NCBI RefSeq assembly: GCF_014649115.1
Contig: NZ_BMSK01000017.1
Coordinates: 161,177 to 225,176, forward strand
Origin: Streptomyces eurythermus
GTDB taxonomy: Bacteria; Actinomycetota; Actinomycetes; Streptomycetales; Streptomycetaceae
DNA length: 64,000 nucleotides
Reading direction: 5' to 3'
The translations under genes were made by a program, and so were the position numbers. The notes below the pieces were generated by a model that was not told the origin of the DNA, did no database searches, and worked only from the letters and a program-made list of their open reading frames with translations. Position 1 is the stretch's first letter, and each line of letters begins with the position of its first letter. Shown here piece by piece: positions 1 to 7,933 of this stretch.

Positions 1-424
1 CCGTGACGTCCCCTTCGGGGAGGCGGGCGCGGCCCATGCCGATCGTGATGTCACCGTTCTTCGCGATGTGGACGCTCTTCACGCCCGCGCGCGTGGCGAT
101 CGCCAGGTCGCCCTCGGTCACATGTCCGGCGCGCTGGAGGTAGCGCGCGAACACACGGCTGCCGTTGCCGCACATCTCGGCGATCGAGCCGTCGCCGTTG
201 CGGTAGTCCATGAACCACTCGGCCTCGCCGGCCATCGCCCGGGCCTCCGGGTGCGCCGCGGACCGTACGACGCGCAGCACACCGTCGCCTCCGATGCCCG
301 CCCGGCGGTCGCACAGCGCGGCCACGGCGGCCGGGGACAGGTCGAGGGCGTTCTCCGGGTCCGGGACGATCACGAAGTCGTTCTCCGTGCCGTGACCCTT
401 GAGGAAGGCGATCCGTGTGCTCAT
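1..424 (-). CDS. dapF: Diaminopimelate epimerase DapF, N-terminal part (runs off the left edge)
   Basis: Epimerises LL- to meso-diaminopimelate in lysine and peptidoglycan synthesis, in the cytosol. About 141 residues are visible from an ATG at 424. The opening KGHGTENDFVIV matches the family's N-terminal signature, and the block AEMCGNGSRVFARYL holds the first catalytic cysteine (the CGN motif) of the two-cysteine proton-transfer mechanism. The second catalytic Cys and the C-terminal half lie outside the window. It is followed on the same strand by a small membrane protein and miaA, the usual Streptomyces order. Family assignment is firm; only the missing 3' part limits confidence. Confidence 0.95.
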   Translation of the reverse strand, partial: MSTRIAFLKGHGTENDFVIVPDPENALDLSPAAVAALCDRRAGIGGDGVLRVVRSAAHPEARAMAGEAEWFMDYRNGDGSIAEMCGNGSRVFARYLQRAGHVTEGDLAIATRAGVKSVHIAKNGDITIGMGRARLPEGDVT

Positions 425-476
425 TCCTCGATCGTACGGGAGGGCACCGACAGCGGGCCGGTGCAGGCCGGGCGGC

Positions 477-1217
477 TCAGCGGAGCCTCGCGACCCGCCA
501 GACGGCGAGGACGACCACCAGGGCCACCAGGAGGACGTAGCCGAGGACGACCCGCCAGTCCGGGCGGCGGCCCGAGCCGCGCGGGGGCAGGCCCGGCCAG
601 GTGTAGCCGACCCGGCGGGCGGCCATCATGCCCCAGCCCGCGGCGCAGGAGCAGATCAGCAGGCCGAGCATGGCGATGACCGCGCCGCTGTCGCCGAAGT
701 CGAAGGCGAGCGGGAAGGCGAACATCAGGGAGCCGACGGCGCCGAGGCCCACGATGGGTGCCAGCTGCCAGATGCGCAGCCGGCGCTGCGGGCGCAATTC
801 GACCTCGACCTCCGGGCCGTCCGGGTACATCTCCTCGGGCGCCGGTCCGTCGGCGGTGACGCCGCCCTGGGTGTCGTCGGGGCCGTCGTCGACGAGACGG
901 TCGTCGGTCAGGGGGTCGGCGGCCAGGGGGTCCGCCGCCAGGGGATCGGCGGCAAGACGGTCGACGGCGAGGGGGTCACCGGGAAGGAGATCACCGGTAA
1001 CGGGGTCTGTCGCCAGGGGGTTTCCGGCCGGGTGGTCGTCCGCCGGGGCGTGGCCGGGCGGGCCGCTGTGCGGACGGTCGGCGTGGGGCCCGTCCGCGCA
1101 GGAGCCGTTCGGCCGGGGGCGGTACTCGTGCGGGTGGTCCGCGCCCGGGCCGGGGTCGTCACTCTCCGTGGTGACGGGCTCGGTGCTTTGTGCGGTGTCG
1201 CGAGGGCCGGCCTCCAT
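477..1217 (-). CDS. Hypothetical membrane protein with Asp/Pro-rich repeat head
   Basis: About 246 residues; function not recognised. The N-terminal ~125 residues are polar, acidic and proline-rich and include in-phase pentapeptide repeats of the type ADPLA, encoded by 15-nt DNA repeats at 911-955. The C-terminal half has hydrophobic segments (around IVGLGAVGSLMFAFPLAF and GAVIAMLGLLICSCAAG, then VVLGYVLLVALVVVLAVW), so it is an integral membrane protein with a long disordered head. The ATG at 1217 is chosen because GGGAGGG lies at a suitable distance upstream. It sits between dapF and miaA on the same strand. The repeat block probably varies in copy number between strains (inference). Confidence 0.75.
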   Translation of the reverse strand: MEAGPRDTAQSTEPVTTESDDPGPGADHPHEYRPRPNGSCADGPHADRPHSGPPGHAPADDHPAGNPLATDPVTGDLLPGDPLAVDRLAADPLAADPLAADPLTDDRLVDDGPDDTQGGVTADGPAPEEMYPDGPEVEVELRPQRRLRIWQLAPIVGLGAVGSLMFAFPLAFDFGDSGAVIAMLGLLICSCAAGWGMMAARRVGYTWPGLPPRGSGRRPDWRVVLGYVLLVALVVVLAVWRVARLR

Positions 1218-1324
1218 CGCCACGCGCCCTCCCAACTAGGCTCCACTTGGTCGATCGAAGCTCGATGATGGCACGGCGCCGCAGGCCGCGATGACCGGCG
1301 GCGCATCCCGATGCCATGACGTGA

Positions 1325-2263
1325 TCAGGCTGTAACCGGTCGTTCGACCAACGCCAGGGCCTGCTGCGGAAGTTCCCCGCGGTCCGCGGCGGCCCCACTC
1401 AGCCAGTGCACCCGGGGATCCCGCCTGAACCACGCATCCTGGCGGCGCGCGAAGCGCTTGGTGGCACGCACGGTCTCGGCCCGCGCTTCCGCTTCGGTGC
1501 ACTCCCCGGCCAGCGCCGCGAGGACCTGCTGGTAGCCGAGCGCGCGCGAGGCCGTGCGCCCCTCGCGCAGGCCCTGCGCCTCCAGTGCGCGCACCTCGTC
1601 CACGAGGCCCGCCTCCCACATCCGGTCGACGCGCCGCGCGATCCGGTCGTCCAGTTCCGGACGGGCAACGTCGACGCCGATCTGGACGGTGTCGTACACC
1701 GAGTCGTGGCCCGGCAGATTGGCCGTGAAGGGCTGGCCGGTGATCTCGATCACCTCCAGCGCGCGGACGATCCGGCGGCCGTTGCTCGGCAGGATCGCGC
1801 GGCCGGCCTCGGGGTCGGCGGCGGCCAGCCGGGCATGCAGGGCGCCCGGGCCGCGCAGTGCCAGCTCCTCCTCCAGCCGGGCCCGGACCTCCGGGTCGGT
1901 GCCGGGGAACTCCAGGTTGTCGACGGCTCCCCGGACGTAGAGGCCGGAGCCGCCGACCAGGATGGGCCAGCGGCCCTCGGCGAGCAGTGCGTCGATCCGC
2001 GCGCGGGCCAGTTTCTGGTACTCGGCGACCGAGGCGGCGACCGTCACGTCCCAGATGTCCAGCAGGTGGTGCGGGACGCCGCCGCGCTCCTCGGGCGTCA
2101 GCTTGGCGGTACCGATGTCCATCCCCCGGTACAGCTGCATGGAGTCGGCGTTGACGACCTCGCCGCCGAGTTGCTGGGCCAGGAAGACACCGAGATCGGA
2201 CTTTCCGGCCGCGGTGGGTCCTACGACGGCGATGACGCGGGGGGCGACGGGTGCACTGCTCAC
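1325..2263 (-). CDS. miaA: tRNA dimethylallyltransferase MiaA
   Basis: Transfers the dimethylallyl group of DMAPP to N6 of A37 in tRNAs that read UNN codons; its product is the substrate of MiaB, encoded 1.4 kb away on the same strand. The 312-residue length fits the family. The P-loop GPTAAGKS is at residues 15-22, followed by the DSMQLYRGMDIGTAK signature and further MiaA motifs (DIWDV, GGSGLY). A GTG start at 2263 is used; a longer in-frame reading upstream lacks family similarity. Assignment is secure. Confidence 0.95.
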   Translation of the reverse strand: MSSAPVAPRVIAVVGPTAAGKSDLGVFLAQQLGGEVVNADSMQLYRGMDIGTAKLTPEERGGVPHHLLDIWDVTVAASVAEYQKLARARIDALLAEGRWPILVGGSGLYVRGAVDNLEFPGTDPEVRARLEEELALRGPGALHARLAAADPEAGRAILPSNGRRIVRALEVIEITGQPFTANLPGHDSVYDTVQIGVDVARPELDDRIARRVDRMWEAGLVDEVRALEAQGLREGRTASRALGYQQVLAALAGECTEAEARAETVRATKRFARRQDAWFRRDPRVHWLSGAAADRGELPQQALALVERPVTA

Positions 2264-2477
2264 CGCACCAGTCTCGCAAACGTCCGGGAGACGCCTCGAA
2301 GGAGTCGGCACCGGGCGAGGTGGGTAGGTACGGGGCGACGCGACGAATCGCCCGTACGAGTACCGTATGGAGTGAATACGGGCATATTCGCCCGGTTTCC
2401 CTGCACGGTTTCCCGGCAGGCGGACGGCGCGGTCGGCGAGGACGTCCGCGGGCAACCCCCGCGAGGGAAGGTGGACC

Positions 2478-2762
2478 ATGGGTCTGATGGACAACATGAA
2501 GGCCAAGCTGGGCCCGGCCAAGGACAAGGTGTCGGACCTGGCCCGGCAGCATGGGGACAAGGTCCAGCACGGGATCGACAAGGCCGCCAAGGCCGTCGAC
2601 GAGCGGACCAAGGGCAAGTACAGCGACAAGATCCAGGCGGGCACGGGCAAGGCCAAGGAGGCCATGGACCGCCTCGCGCACAAGAGCGGCCCTACGGCGA
2701 CACCGCCGCCCCCGGACCCGACGACCCCGACCCGCCCGGAGGGACCGCCACCGACTTCATGA
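2478..2762 (+). CDS. MT0933/Rv0909-type antitoxin-like small protein
   Basis: 94 residues, Lys/Ala/Asp-rich and predicted helical. The block DKAAKAVDERTKGKYSDKI matches the signature of the Rv0909 (MT0933) antitoxin family, in which mycobacterial members are paired with a toxin gene. The C-terminus is a proline/threonine tail. GGGAAGG ahead of the ATG is a good ribosome site. No RelE, VapC or other toxin-like gene is adjacent: the next gene is a convergent dioxygenase-like gene only 6 nt away. In Streptomyces this family is often solitary, so a stand-alone housekeeping role is equally possible. Confidence 0.75.
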   Translation: MGLMDNMKAKLGPAKDKVSDLARQHGDKVQHGIDKAAKAVDERTKGKYSDKIQAGTGKAKEAMDRLAHKSGPTATPPPPDPTTPTRPEGPPPTS

Positions 2763-2768
2763 GGAAGT

Positions 2769-3482
2769 TCAGGACCAGGTAGCGACCAGGTACCCCACTC
2801 CGTACGGCGCGTCCTCGTACAGCAGTGCGCCGGTGAGGTGCGCTTCGTGCGCCGCGCCGGCGAGGATCTGCCAGGGGGCGCGGCCCGCTGCCTTCAGTTC
2901 ACGGGCGAGCGCGGGGTCCAGCGCCCGCAGGGCCGCCAGGTCGGCGGTTCCGAGCGCCCGTGCGGCCTCGGCGTCGAAGGGTGCCGCGCGCTCGTCCAGG
3001 TAGCCGGGCGCCTTGAGGGTGCGGCAGGCGCTGGCGTCGCCCATCACCAGCAGCGCCACCCGGCCGGCCCGGCCGGCCAGCTCCCGGCCCGTCTCGGCGC
3101 ACCGCTCGGGCTCCAGCGTGTCGGCGACGCCGAGCCCCTCGACGGGGGCGTCCGCCCAGCCGGTCCGCTCCAGCAGCCAGGCGCCGACGGCCAGTGAGGC
3201 CGGCAGCTCGCGCTCCGGGGCGGCGCCGGTGGCGGTGCCCAGACGTACGTCCACGTCGACCCCGAACCCGCGGAACGTACCCGGGGTGCCCTGCGGGAAC
3301 GGGCCGCGCCCGCCCGGCTCGGCGGCACCGACGACCACCAGCAGGTCGGGGCGGGCGGCGGCGAGCACGCCGAGCGCGTCCGAGCAGGCCGCGCGGGCGG
3401 CGTCCAGTTCTGGCGCGGCACCCGCGGCGACCTCGGGCACGAGCAGCGGAGGGCAGGGGCAGACTGCGGCGGCGACAAGCAT
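2769..3482 (-). CDS. Class III extradiol dioxygenase subunit B-like protein
   Basis: 237 residues resembling the LigB-type catalytic fold of class III extradiol ring-cleavage dioxygenases; such proteins are conserved beside miaB in Streptomyces. Visible are an N-terminal strand and PHP-like segment (AAAVCPCPPLLVPE), a central strand/loop LLVVVGAAEP and a C-terminal ILAGAAHEAHLTGALLYEDAPYGVGYL block with histidines. The canonical metal His/His/Glu set cannot be confirmed by eye, so enzymatic activity is uncertain; the MEMO1-like branch of this fold is non-enzymatic. It lies 185 nt downstream of miaB on the same strand, separated by a small repeat tract. Confidence 0.8.
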   Translation of the reverse strand: MLVAAAVCPCPPLLVPEVAAGAAPELDAARAACSDALGVLAAARPDLLVVVGAAEPGGRGPFPQGTPGTFRGFGVDVDVRLGTATGAAPERELPASLAVGAWLLERTGWADAPVEGLGVADTLEPERCAETGRELAGRAGRVALLVMGDASACRTLKAPGYLDERAAPFDAEAARALGTADLAALRALDPALARELKAAGRAPWQILAGAAHEAHLTGALLYEDAPYGVGYLVATWS

Positions 3483-3540
3483 GGTCGGCAGGTTAACTCC
3501 CCGCGCGGACCGGCCGGGCGCCGCCCTCGGTCACCGAGGA

Positions 3541-3651
3541 TGTACGGCCCGGATGCCCGGACACCCGTAGGGCCTCGAACGGCCGGTAGCCGTACGACTC
3601 CGGGCGCGCGGAGACCCGTATAGCTCCGGACGCCCGGGCCCCCGTACGGCC
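3541..3651. repeat. Degenerate ~26-nt tandem repeats with CCCGTA cores
   Basis: Between the miaB stop and the dioxygenase-like gene, four to five imperfect copies of a ~25-28-nt unit can be laid out. Each begins with (C)CCGTA(C/T) followed by a G/C-rich arm such as GCTCCGGACGCCCGG. Nothing coding is convincing in this stretch. It resembles the other GC-rich minisatellite-like intergenic tracts in this window. Confidence 0.5.
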
Positions 3652-3667
3652 CTTGCGTCGGCGGGCG

Positions 3668-5197
3668 TCAGTCGCAGCCGCAGCCGCTGGCCGCCGCCAC
3701 CGGGAGCGGCTCGGGCACGCCGATCTTCGGCAGGCCCAGCATCACGCCCGCCGGCTTGGCGCTCTCCGCCGCGTTGCGCTTCTCCCAGGCGTCGCCCGCG
3801 CGCGTACGGCGCACGGCGAGTACGGGGCCCTCGGCGAGGAGGTGGTGCGGGGCGGCGTAGGTGACCTCGACGGTGACGACGTCGCCGGGGCGGACCTCCT
3901 GGTCGGGCTTGGTGAAATGGACCAGGCGGTTGTCGGGGGCGCGGCCGGAGAGGCGGTGGGTGGCGCCGTCCTTGCGGCCCTCGCCCTCGGCGACCATCAG
4001 CTCCAGCGTGCGGCCGACCTGCTTCTTGTTCTCCTCCCAGGAGATCTCCTCCTGAAGGGCGACCAGCCGCTCGTAGCGCGCCTGGACGACCTCCTTGGGG
4101 ATCTGGTTCTCCATGGTCGCGGCGGGGGTGCCGGGGCGCTTGGAGTACTGGAAGGTGAACGCCTGGGCGAACCGGGCCTCGCGGACGACGTGCAGCGTCT
4201 GCTCGAAGTCCTCCTCGGTCTCGCCGGGGAAGCCCACGATGATGTCGGTGGTGATCGCGGCGTGCGGGATGGCGGCCCGCACCTTCTCGATGATCCCCAG
4301 GTACCGCTCCTGGCGGTAGGAGCGGCGCATCGCCTTCAGGACCGTGTCCGAGCCGGACTGGAGCGGCATGTGCAGCTGGGGCATGACGTTCGGGGTCTCG
4401 GCCATGGCCGCGATCACGTCGTCCGTGAAGTCGCGAGGGTGCGGGGAGGTGAAGCGGACCCGCTCCAGGCCCTCGATCTTCCCGCAGGCGCGCAGCAGCT
4501 TGCTGAAGGCCTCGCGGTCGCCGATGTCGGAGCCGTAGGCGTTGACGTTCTGGCCGAGCAGCGTGATCTCCGAGACGCCCTCGCCGACCAGGGTCTCGAT
4601 CTCGGCGAGGATGTCGCCGGGACGGCGGTCCTTCTCCTTGCCGCGCAGCGCCGGGACGATGCAGAAGGTGCACGTGTTGTTGCAGCCGACGGAGATCGAC
4701 ACCCAGGCCGCGTAGGCACTCTCGCGGCGGGTCGGCAGCGTGGAGGGGAACGCCTCCAGGGACTCGGCGATCTCCACCTGCGCCTCCTCCTGGACGCGGG
4801 CGCGCTCCAGCAGGACGGGCAGCTTGCCGATGTTGTGCGTGCCGAAGACGACGTCCACCCAGGGCGCCTTCTTCACGATGGTGTCGCGGTCCTTCTGCGC
4901 GAGGCAGCCGCCGACCGCGATCTGCATGCCGGGGCGCGAGGCCTTCCTCGGCGCGAGCCGGCCGAGGTTGCCGTAGAGCCGGTTGTCGGCGTTCTCCCGG
5001 ACCGCGCAGGTGTTGAAGACGACGACGTCGGCGTCCCCGTCCGCGCCCTCGGGGGCCCGCACGTATCCGGCCTCTTCGAGCAGCCCGGCCAATCGCTCGG
5101 AGTCGTGGACGTTCATCTGGCACCCGTAGGTGCGGATCTCGTAACTCTTGGGGGCGGGAACGTCCACTGCCGGGCTCCGGTCGCTGCTGCTGGTCAT
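3668..5197 (-). CDS. miaB: tRNA-2-methylthio-N6-dimethylallyladenosine synthase MiaB
   Basis: Radical-SAM methylthiotransferase that adds the 2-methylthio group to i6A37 of tRNA after MiaA acts. 509 residues: N-terminal MTTase domain with cluster cysteines C26 (YGCQMNVHDSE), C64 (NTCAVRE) and C98 (GGCLAQ); radical-SAM CxxxCxxC at C172/C176/C179 (GCNNTCTFC); then a TRAM domain and a C-terminal GCGCD tail. The ATG at 5197 starts the family-like sequence. RimO, a paralogous methylthiotransferase, is encoded at 47.6 kb. A CRP-like palindrome lies 107 nt upstream of the start. Confidence 0.95.
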   Translation of the reverse strand: MTSSSDRSPAVDVPAPKSYEIRTYGCQMNVHDSERLAGLLEEAGYVRAPEGADGDADVVVFNTCAVRENADNRLYGNLGRLAPRKASRPGMQIAVGGCLAQKDRDTIVKKAPWVDVVFGTHNIGKLPVLLERARVQEEAQVEIAESLEAFPSTLPTRRESAYAAWVSISVGCNNTCTFCIVPALRGKEKDRRPGDILAEIETLVGEGVSEITLLGQNVNAYGSDIGDREAFSKLLRACGKIEGLERVRFTSPHPRDFTDDVIAAMAETPNVMPQLHMPLQSGSDTVLKAMRRSYRQERYLGIIEKVRAAIPHAAITTDIIVGFPGETEEDFEQTLHVVREARFAQAFTFQYSKRPGTPAATMENQIPKEVVQARYERLVALQEEISWEENKKQVGRTLELMVAEGEGRKDGATHRLSGRAPDNRLVHFTKPDQEVRPGDVVTVEVTYAAPHHLLAEGPVLAVRRTRAGDAWEKRNAAESAKPAGVMLGLPKIGVPEPLPVAAASGCGCD

Positions 5198-5640
5198 GCG
5201 TTCCAGGGTAGGCGGTCCAGGGCGGCCGGTGTCCCGGGAGTTCCCAGGTGGCACGGCCGCCCGGCACGGCGGACAGGGACGATGACACACCCGCTCCCGT
5301 CCCCTGTGACGGCAGTCACAGAGGTTTACCGCGGGCACGTCCGTAAAGGCCGCGAGAGCAGGAGACGTTTTCCGCCAAAGGGCGTCCGAAAGCCCGGGCG
5401 GGCGTGTGCAAAAGGGCGGACGACCTGCTTAGGTGGGTCGGCAGCTTGCCCCCGGGACACGGCCCGTGTCCGTACCGGCAAAGCCTTCCCGGGGGGCACA
5501 CCGGACCACTTCACCGACGAGGAGGTCTCCGAGCGAGTGAGACGCCCAAGCGAGTCCGCCGTCGCCCCCGACGCGTCAGGGACGGGGAGCCGCCGCAGCC
5601 GTTCCGGCCGGTGAGAAACAGCGAACGGGGGTGACGTCAG
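5198..5640. other. Intergenic region between miaB and the metallopeptidase gene
   Basis: 443 nt without a convincing gene. It contains a CTGTGAC-N4-GTCACAG palindrome (5304-5321), a 7-bp hairpin GGACACG-GCC-CGTGTCC (5455-5471) and a plausible long leader for the gene at 5641. Short open frames here have poor start signals and no recognisable similarity, although one frame ending at 5614 includes a DEEVSERVR-like stretch. It must hold the miaB promoter and probably the promoter of the 5641 operon; no convincing -10/-35 pair was identified by eye. Confidence 0.5.
5304..5321. promoter_or_regulatory. CRP-like palindrome TGTGA-N6-TCACA
   Basis: CTGTGACGGCAGTCACAG is a perfect 7-bp inverted repeat whose core TGTGA-N6-TCACA (5305-5320) equals the classical CRP/FNR-family consensus. 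Streptomyces encodes a Crp protein with a GTG...CAC type motif. The site is 107 nt upstream of miaB and about 320 nt upstream of the divergent metallopeptidase gene, so it could serve either. Binding is inferred. Confidence 0.5.
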
Positions 5641-6162
5641 GTGAGGAGAACGAGCGAGTACGCGGCGCTGCAGCGCAGGTGTGCCGCGATTCTGCGGGAC
5701 CTCGGGGTGGACCGGTCGCTCACCCTCGAGGAGCTCCGCGCGCGGGTGGAGGAGATGAGAGGCCGTCCGCTCGTGCTCCGGGAGCTGCCCGAGCAGGCGG
5801 CGGCCACCGGGGCGTGCGGGCTGTGGCTGGGCACCGAGGACGCCGACTACGTGTTCTACGAGACCAGGACGGCTCCCCTGCACCAGGAGCACATCATCCT
5901 GCACGAGATCGGCCATGTGCTGTGCGATCACCACCGGAGCTTCACGGACGACGGTGAACAGCCGGCCGGCCGGTTCCCGGAGGTTCCCACGCCCGGTCTC
6001 GTCAGGCGGCTGATGGCCAGAACCAGTTACACGACCACCGAGGAACAAGAAGCCGAGATGATCGCCAGCCTCATCCAGAGCGCCGGGAAGACCGGCCGGG
6101 TGACGGGCCCCCTGGGACGCCTCGGCGCGTTCCTGGGGGTGACCGCCGATGCCGGTGAGTGA
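5641..6162 (+). CDS. ImmA/IrrE-like HEIGH metallopeptidase
   Basis: 173 residues with a zincin HEIGH motif at 88-92 (IILHEIGHVLC) and a downstream acidic cluster (TTTEEQEAEMIASLI, ~131-145) that can supply the third zinc ligand, as in ImmA/IrrE-type (COG2856) peptidases. Relatives cleave a repressor or regulator and are often annotated as toxin components. The N-terminal ~45 residues are helical and basic. Starts with GTG at 5641. The 3' end overlaps the next gene by 14 nt, implying translational coupling with the membrane protein. No XRE-type regulator, the usual substrate, is encoded next to it. Confidence 0.8.
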   Translation: MRRTSEYAALQRRCAAILRDLGVDRSLTLEELRARVEEMRGRPLVLRELPEQAAATGACGLWLGTEDADYVFYETRTAPLHQEHIILHEIGHVLCDHHRSFTDDGEQPAGRFPEVPTPGLVRRLMARTSYTTTEEQEAEMIASLIQSAGKTGRVTGPLGRLGAFLGVTADAGE

Positions 6163-7321
6163 GCTGGCGGCCCGGGTCGGACTCGCCGGCGTCGTCGCCC
6201 TGTGGTGCGCCCTCGCCTGGCGGGCACGCCCGGCGCTGCGCGAGCCGCGACTGCGGGGGCTCTGGATCACCGTGCTGACGGCGACCACCGCCATCACGCT
6301 CTTCCAGCGAGGGGTCGTCACCGCGCTCACGTCCGCCGGCATCGACGTCCACGCGGTGTCGCTGGTGCGCAATCTGGTCGGGGTCCTCAGCGCGGGACTG
6401 GTCCTGCTCTTCGTGGTGGACTGCCGGCGCTCCCCGCGGCTGCGCCGCTCGGTGGTGGCGGGGCTGACGGCGGCCCTGGCGGCGCTGCTCGTGATGGATC
6501 TGCAAGGGGCCGGTCAGCCCATCGGGACGGCGGCCGCGCAGCGGCCCGCTTCCGCGACGACCGCCTACTGGCTGATCCTCAGCGTCGCCCACCTGCTCGG
6601 CGACGCCGTCGCCCTGGTGGTGTGCTGGAGCTACAGCCGGCGCACGACGGAACGCGACCTGGTGTGGTCGCTGCGGCTGTTCGCGGTGGGCAGCGTCCTC
6701 GCCCTGGTCTTCTGGTGCGGTTACCTCTGCCACCTCTACGGCCTCGCGCCGGCCGTGCTGCCCTGGCTGTCCATGGTGATGGGGGCGCACGGCCTCCTGC
6801 GGGCGGCGTCGCTGCTGGTGCCCACCGCCACCGCGCTGGCCCGGTCGGCCGCCGCGCTGCGGACCTCCTGGCGGCTGTGGCCGCTGTGGCGGGACCTGGT
6901 GACGGCGGTCCCCCACGTGGCGCTCGCCAGGCCCCGGCGCAGCCGGCTCCAGGAGGTGCTCCGGCCGCGCTACCCACCGGTGCTCCAGGCGCACCGGCAG
7001 ACCATCGAGACGTACGACGCGCTGCTGACGCTCCAGCAGTACGTGCGGCCGGACGCCTACGAGCAGGCGCACCGGCACGCCCGGCGGGCCGGGGTGCCGG
7101 AGGACCGCCTCGCCTGCGCGGCGCTGGCCGGCGCCGTGGGCCAGGCCCGCCGTGCCGTGCTCGTCGGCGTGCCACCGTCCGACCCGCACCCGCTGCCCGG
7201 GGTGACGCACGGCAGCTCCCAGACCCTGCTGGGAATCGCCCGCATGTGGCCCACCATGACCGACGCGCTGCCCTGCCACACACAGCCCGCACCGGCCACC
7301 GGCCACGCCGAACCGCGCTGA
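6149..7321 (+). CDS. MAB_1171c-type multi-pass membrane protein
   Basis: 390 residues. The N-terminal ~240 carry several hydrophobic helices (LAGVVALWCALAW, ITVLTATTAITLF, LVGVLSAGLVLLFVV, VVAGLTAALAALLVM, LILSVAHLLGDAVALVVC, LFAVGSVLALVFWCGYL). The C-terminal ~130 residues are cytoplasmic with conserved-looking WPLWRDLV and PRYPPVLQAHRQTIETYDALLTL segments, typical of the MAB_1171c family of putative transporters common in actinobacteria beside ImmA-like peptidases. The ATG at 6149 lies inside the end of the peptidase gene. Biochemical function of the family is unknown; a membrane sensor or anchor for the peptidase is an inference. Confidence 0.75.
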   Translation: MPVSELAARVGLAGVVALWCALAWRARPALREPRLRGLWITVLTATTAITLFQRGVVTALTSAGIDVHAVSLVRNLVGVLSAGLVLLFVVDCRRSPRLRRSVVAGLTAALAALLVMDLQGAGQPIGTAAAQRPASATTAYWLILSVAHLLGDAVALVVCWSYSRRTTERDLVWSLRLFAVGSVLALVFWCGYLCHLYGLAPAVLPWLSMVMGAHGLLRAASLLVPTATALARSAAALRTSWRLWPLWRDLVTAVPHVALARPRRSRLQEVLRPRYPPVLQAHRQTIETYDALLTLQQYVRPDAYEQAHRHARRAGVPEDRLACAALAGAVGQARRAVLVGVPPSDPHPLPGVTHGSSQTLLGIARMWPTMTDALPCHTQPAPATGHAEPR

Positions 7322-7933
7322 CGGGGTGACAGCCGGCGGGACCGGCGGTGGCGGTGGCGGAAGTCGGCGGGCGCTGAGCAGCCGGCGGTGGCGGCGGTCG
7401 ACGGGAGCTGAGCAGCCGGCGGTGGCGGTGGTCGACGGGAGCACGCGGGCGGCGGACTCGGTGGGACCACTCGGGCGGTGGCGGAAGCGGGGGCACGTCG
7501 ACGGCGGCAGATCTCGACGGACCTACGCGGGCGGTGACGGCGCGGAACCGATGCTGACGACAGCCGAACTCGGCGGGAGCACGCGGGCGGTGACGGAAGC
7601 CGAGGGCACGTTGACGGCGGAGAAAATCGCCGGAACTACGCCGGCGATGGCGGAGCAGGACCGACGCTGACGGCAGCGGGACTCGGCCGGACCGGGGTGC
7701 CGACGGGCGGACCCGGCCGGACCGCGGGCCCGCCGCCTGGACCCGGCCGAACCTCGCTGACGGCGACGGCGGAACCCGGCGGAACCACTGTGGCGGAGGC
7801 GGAACCCGGCCGGACCGCGGGCCCGCCGCCCGGACCTGGCCGACCCGGGGTGCCGCCGCCCCGACCCTGCCGAACCGCAGCCCCCAGGCCGGCCGCACCG
7901 TGCCGGCGTCGGCCGTCTTCGGGGGCGCCGGGC
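7322..7933. repeat. GC-rich degenerate repeat tract between convergent genes
   Basis: About 610 nt without a believable gene. It is built from imperfect repeats: a 34-nt unit (CTGAGCAGCCGGCGGTGGCGG...) in two adjacent copies at 7374-7407 and 7408-7441; recurring GCGGGCGGTGACGGA-like blocks; and a 42-nt unit at 7711-7752 duplicated at 7804-7845 (begins ACCCGGCCGGACCGCGGGCC). Open frames through it on both strands are low-complexity Pro/Arg/Gly readings without start signals. It separates the convergent membrane-protein gene and SDR gene. Confidence 0.65.

Noticed and set aside
2263..2683. N-terminally extended MiaA (start upstream of 2263)
   Set aside because: The extra ~140 residues are antisense to the antitoxin gene and lack family similarity; the GTG at 2263 gives the usual 312-residue enzyme.
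5404..5634. Small plus-strand frame before the metallopeptidase gene
   Set aside because: Poor start context and Arg/Pro-rich random-looking product; more likely the untranslated leader of the operon.
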